From Desulfobulbaceae bacterium (GTDB lineage Bacteria > Desulfobacterota > Desulfobulbia > Desulfobulbales > DAOVSZ01), in the NCBI GenBank assembly GCA_030627725.1, contig DAOVSZ010000108.1:1-8065 (forward strand): a stretch of DNA of 8,065 nt. Reading direction: 5' to 3'. The notes below the pieces were generated by a model, which searched no databases, had not been told where the DNA came from, and worked only from the letters and a program-made list of their open reading frames with translations. Below are positions 7,044-8,065 of the stretch, piece after piece; the stretch's first letter is position 1, and the number at the start of each line of letters is the position of its first letter. A program made the translations under genes and the position numbers.

Positions 7044-7244
7044 ATGAAACGCTCCGGGTACGACCGTAGAGACGAAACAGACAGACGAGTCGCTTACAGT
7101 GTCAATTATTTTGAAGATGGCGGTCTTGATCGAAGACGAGACGAACGCCGCCGCTCAAGGGAGACACGCATCGGGTGGATACGGACCAGCCCATGGTCCA
7201 GTATTTATGTCGGTGATTACGTCTTTCTCGGCGAGGCTGTCTGA
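7044..7244 (+). CDS. Small Arg-rich hypothetical protein with repeated DRR motifs
   Basis: The 66-aa product has no signal peptide or membrane segment. It carries repeated Arg-rich units: YDRRDETDRR (6-15) and LDRRRDERRR (28-37). An aromatic segment YSVNYFEDGG lies between them, and the conserved-looking tail WIRTSPWSSIYVGDY follows. The charge pattern alternates Asp/Glu with Arg pairs. I recall similar short DRR-containing hypothetical proteins in Desulfobacterota, without assigned function. The start is supported by AGAGGT just upstream and by the promoter at 6964-6993. It lies alone between the cob operon and the second riboswitch, so a B12 role is not indicated. The coding call rests on promoter, binding site and non-random composition. 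Confidence 0.75.
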   Translation: MKRSGYDRRDETDRRVAYSVNYFEDGGLDRRRDERRRSRETRIGWIRTSPWSSIYVGDYVFLGEAV

Positions 7245-7349
7245 TAATTCTTGGTCTTATTCCAGCCACAAAAAACTTCAAACACCGCCACAGAGAGGGA
7301 TGGGTCAGGATCACGAAGTGGAGCAGTATCGAGATGTGGGAAAAGGCTC

Positions 7350-7378
7350 TTGAAAAAATGACCCGAATCTAGTAGGTG
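7350..7378 (+). promoter_or_regulatory. Candidate promoter for the receptor riboswitch transcript
   Basis: TTGAAA (7350-7355) and TAGGTG (7373-7378) are spaced by 17 bases. A start near 7385 would sit a few bases before the P1 stem at 7391. The -10 is weak, but the layout copies the one before riboswitch 1 (TTGACG, 17 bases, TAAGTG), including the distance to P1. Confidence 0.4.
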
Positions 7379-7390
7379 TAAACGAACATA

Positions 7391-7607
7391 CTTTTCAGGT
7401 GCTCCTTGGAGCATAAAAGGGAACCCCGTGAAAATCGGGGACGGGCCCGCCGCTGTAATCGGAAACGGACACTGCATTTTGCCACTGTTCTTGGCTTGAA
7501 TGGGAAGGCGCAGTGATTCGGCAGAAACCTTTGGAAATAATGCCCTCCAAGAGCATTGTCTTCCCCAGGGTTTTAAAAACCGAAAGTCAGAAGACCTACC
7601 TGAGAAG
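7391..7607 (+). promoter_or_regulatory. Cobalamin (AdoCbl-type) riboswitch aptamer 2, upstream of the receptor gene
   Basis: The closing stem pairs CTTTTCAGGT (7391-7400) with ACCTGAGAAG (7598-7607), with one G-U pair. It is followed by a short hairpin GCTC-CTTG-GAGC (7401-7412). The core reads AAGGGAA (about 7417-7423), hairpin CCCCG/CGGGG (7424-7428 with 7436-7440), GCCGCTGTAA (7449-7458), B12-box halves GCCACTG (7481-7487) and GGGAAGGC (7502-7509), and the 3' signature AGTCAGAAGACC (7585-7596). CACTGC (7470-7475) pairs with GCAGTG (7510-7515) around the B12 box. The segment 7516-7580 forms an extra peripheral arm, longer than in riboswitch 1. It would lower receptor expression when cobalamin is plentiful. 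Confidence 0.95.
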
Positions 7608-7609
7608 AA

Positions 7610-7640
7610 GGGACATGTCGCCATGGACAGGCGCTGTTCC
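7610..7640 (+). promoter_or_regulatory. Hairpin between aptamer 2 and its terminator
   Basis: GGGACA (7610-7615) pairs with TGTTCC (7635-7640), and TGTC (7616-7619) with GACA (7626-7629), leaving a bulge at 7630-7634. It occupies the same position as the hairpin at 983-1012 in the first leader, although the sequences differ. It may act as the regulatory-domain hairpin of the riboswitch. Confidence 0.45.
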
Positions 7641-7666
7641 AAAAGATCTTACGGATAAAGAAGGGA

Positions 7667-7706
7667 AATCCCGGATCGATATTTTATCGGTCCGGGATTT
7701 TTTTTT
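7667..7706 (+). terminator. Intrinsic terminator of riboswitch 2
   Basis: A 14-bp stem pairs 7667-7680 with 7686-7699 (AATCCCGGATCGAT against ATCGGTCCGGGATT, one G-U pair) around a 5-nt loop ATTTT. A run of nine T follows (7698-7706). It lies before the receptor start at 7750, so the leader controls transcription read-through. Sequence and spacing closely match terminator 1. Confidence 0.92.
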
Positions 7707-7749
7707 ATCTTTTTACAATCCCGGACAAAAAAAATTTATGGAGGTCTCA

Positions 7750-8065
7750 ATGAAGAAAACAATTGTCTGGGGAACCGCTCTTGCCTGTATCCTGACAGCG
7801 CCATCACACGCTCAAGCAAGACAAGAAGAACAAACCATCACCACCTTGGATGAAGTGGTGACTTCATCCACCAAAACGAAAGAAACACGGAAAGACATTA
7901 CCAACTCGGTCGTGATCAAGGATTCCATCGACATTGCAGAATCTCCGGCCAGAAGCATCGGCGAGCTGCTCGGCAATGAGCAGGGAATTGACTGGCGCAC
8001 GCGAGGGAACTACGGCGGCGCAGCTCAGGAGATCCATATCCGCGGCATGGACGCAGACGCTACCC
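7750..8065 (+). CDS. TonB-dependent outer-membrane receptor, BtuB-like (incomplete, runs off right edge)
   Basis: Only the first 105 codons are in the window. The protein would be a TonB-energised outer-membrane channel, here probably for cobalamin or cobinamide because the gene sits behind a cobalamin riboswitch. Residues 1 to about 23 are a signal peptide: a basic MKK, a hydrophobic stretch to Ala17, then SHAQA as the likely cleavage region. A TonB-box-like LDEVVTSST lies at 33-41. The start of the plug domain follows, with SIGELLGNEQGID (69-81) and the typical IHIRGMD (95-101). ATG 7750 has a strong GGAGGT at 7740-7745. The barrel lies outside the window, so BtuB identity rests on the riboswitch and the N-terminal motifs. 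Confidence 0.9.
   Translation, partial: MKKTIVWGTALACILTAPSHAQARQEEQTITTLDEVVTSSTKTKETRKDITNSVVIKDSIDIAESPARSIGELLGNEQGIDWRTRGNYGGAAQEIHIRGMDADAT

Noticed and set aside
7217..7642. Minus-strand 141-codon frame across riboswitch 2
   Set aside because: It is antisense to the conserved aptamer and has no recognisable protein features.

Overview
The window is a compact cobalamin (vitamin B12) locus from a Gram-negative, probably anaerobic bacterium. A TonB-dependent outer-membrane receptor implies an outer membrane. The gene content (cobT, cobQ, cbiB under a B12 riboswitch), the moderate G+C and the style of the small Arg-rich protein suggest Desulfobacterota (the former Deltaproteobacteria). 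That placement is inference; no marker gene is present.

Layout. Bases 1-745 carry no convincing gene: two inverted repeats at the left edge, then an AT-rich stretch with long T tracts. Bases 749-1077 form an adenosylcobalamin-type riboswitch followed by an intrinsic terminator. It precedes a same-strand gene run: cobT (1121-2185), cobQ (2182-3675, overlapping cobT by ATGA), cbiB (3758-4705), a zinc-dependent medium-chain dehydrogenase (4744-5715) and an anthranilate-phosphoribosyltransferase-like gene (5727-6836). After about 200 bp comes a small Arg-rich ORF (7044-7244) with its own good sigma-70-type promoter. A second cobalamin riboswitch with a near-copy of the first terminator (7391-7706) precedes the start of a BtuB-like receptor gene (7750 to the right edge, incomplete).

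How it fits together. CobQ amidates the corrin ring to cobyric acid, CbiB attaches the aminopropanol-type linker, and CobT makes the alpha-ribotide of the lower-ligand base. The receptor would bring cobalamin or cobinamide across the outer membrane. Both synthesis and uptake units appear to be shut off by AdoCbl through transcription termination.

The two genes after cbiB are the least explained part. The dehydrogenase has all the zinc and dinucleotide motifs. The TrpD-like protein keeps the PRPP-site motifs but appears to lack the usual anthranilate-contact residues. Their position in a B12-controlled run suggests an unassigned step in lower-ligand or linker metabolism; this is inference. Other notable points are the matched expression platforms of the two riboswitches, an alternative hairpin behind the second terminator, and a Glu-to-Asp change in a conserved CobT motif.
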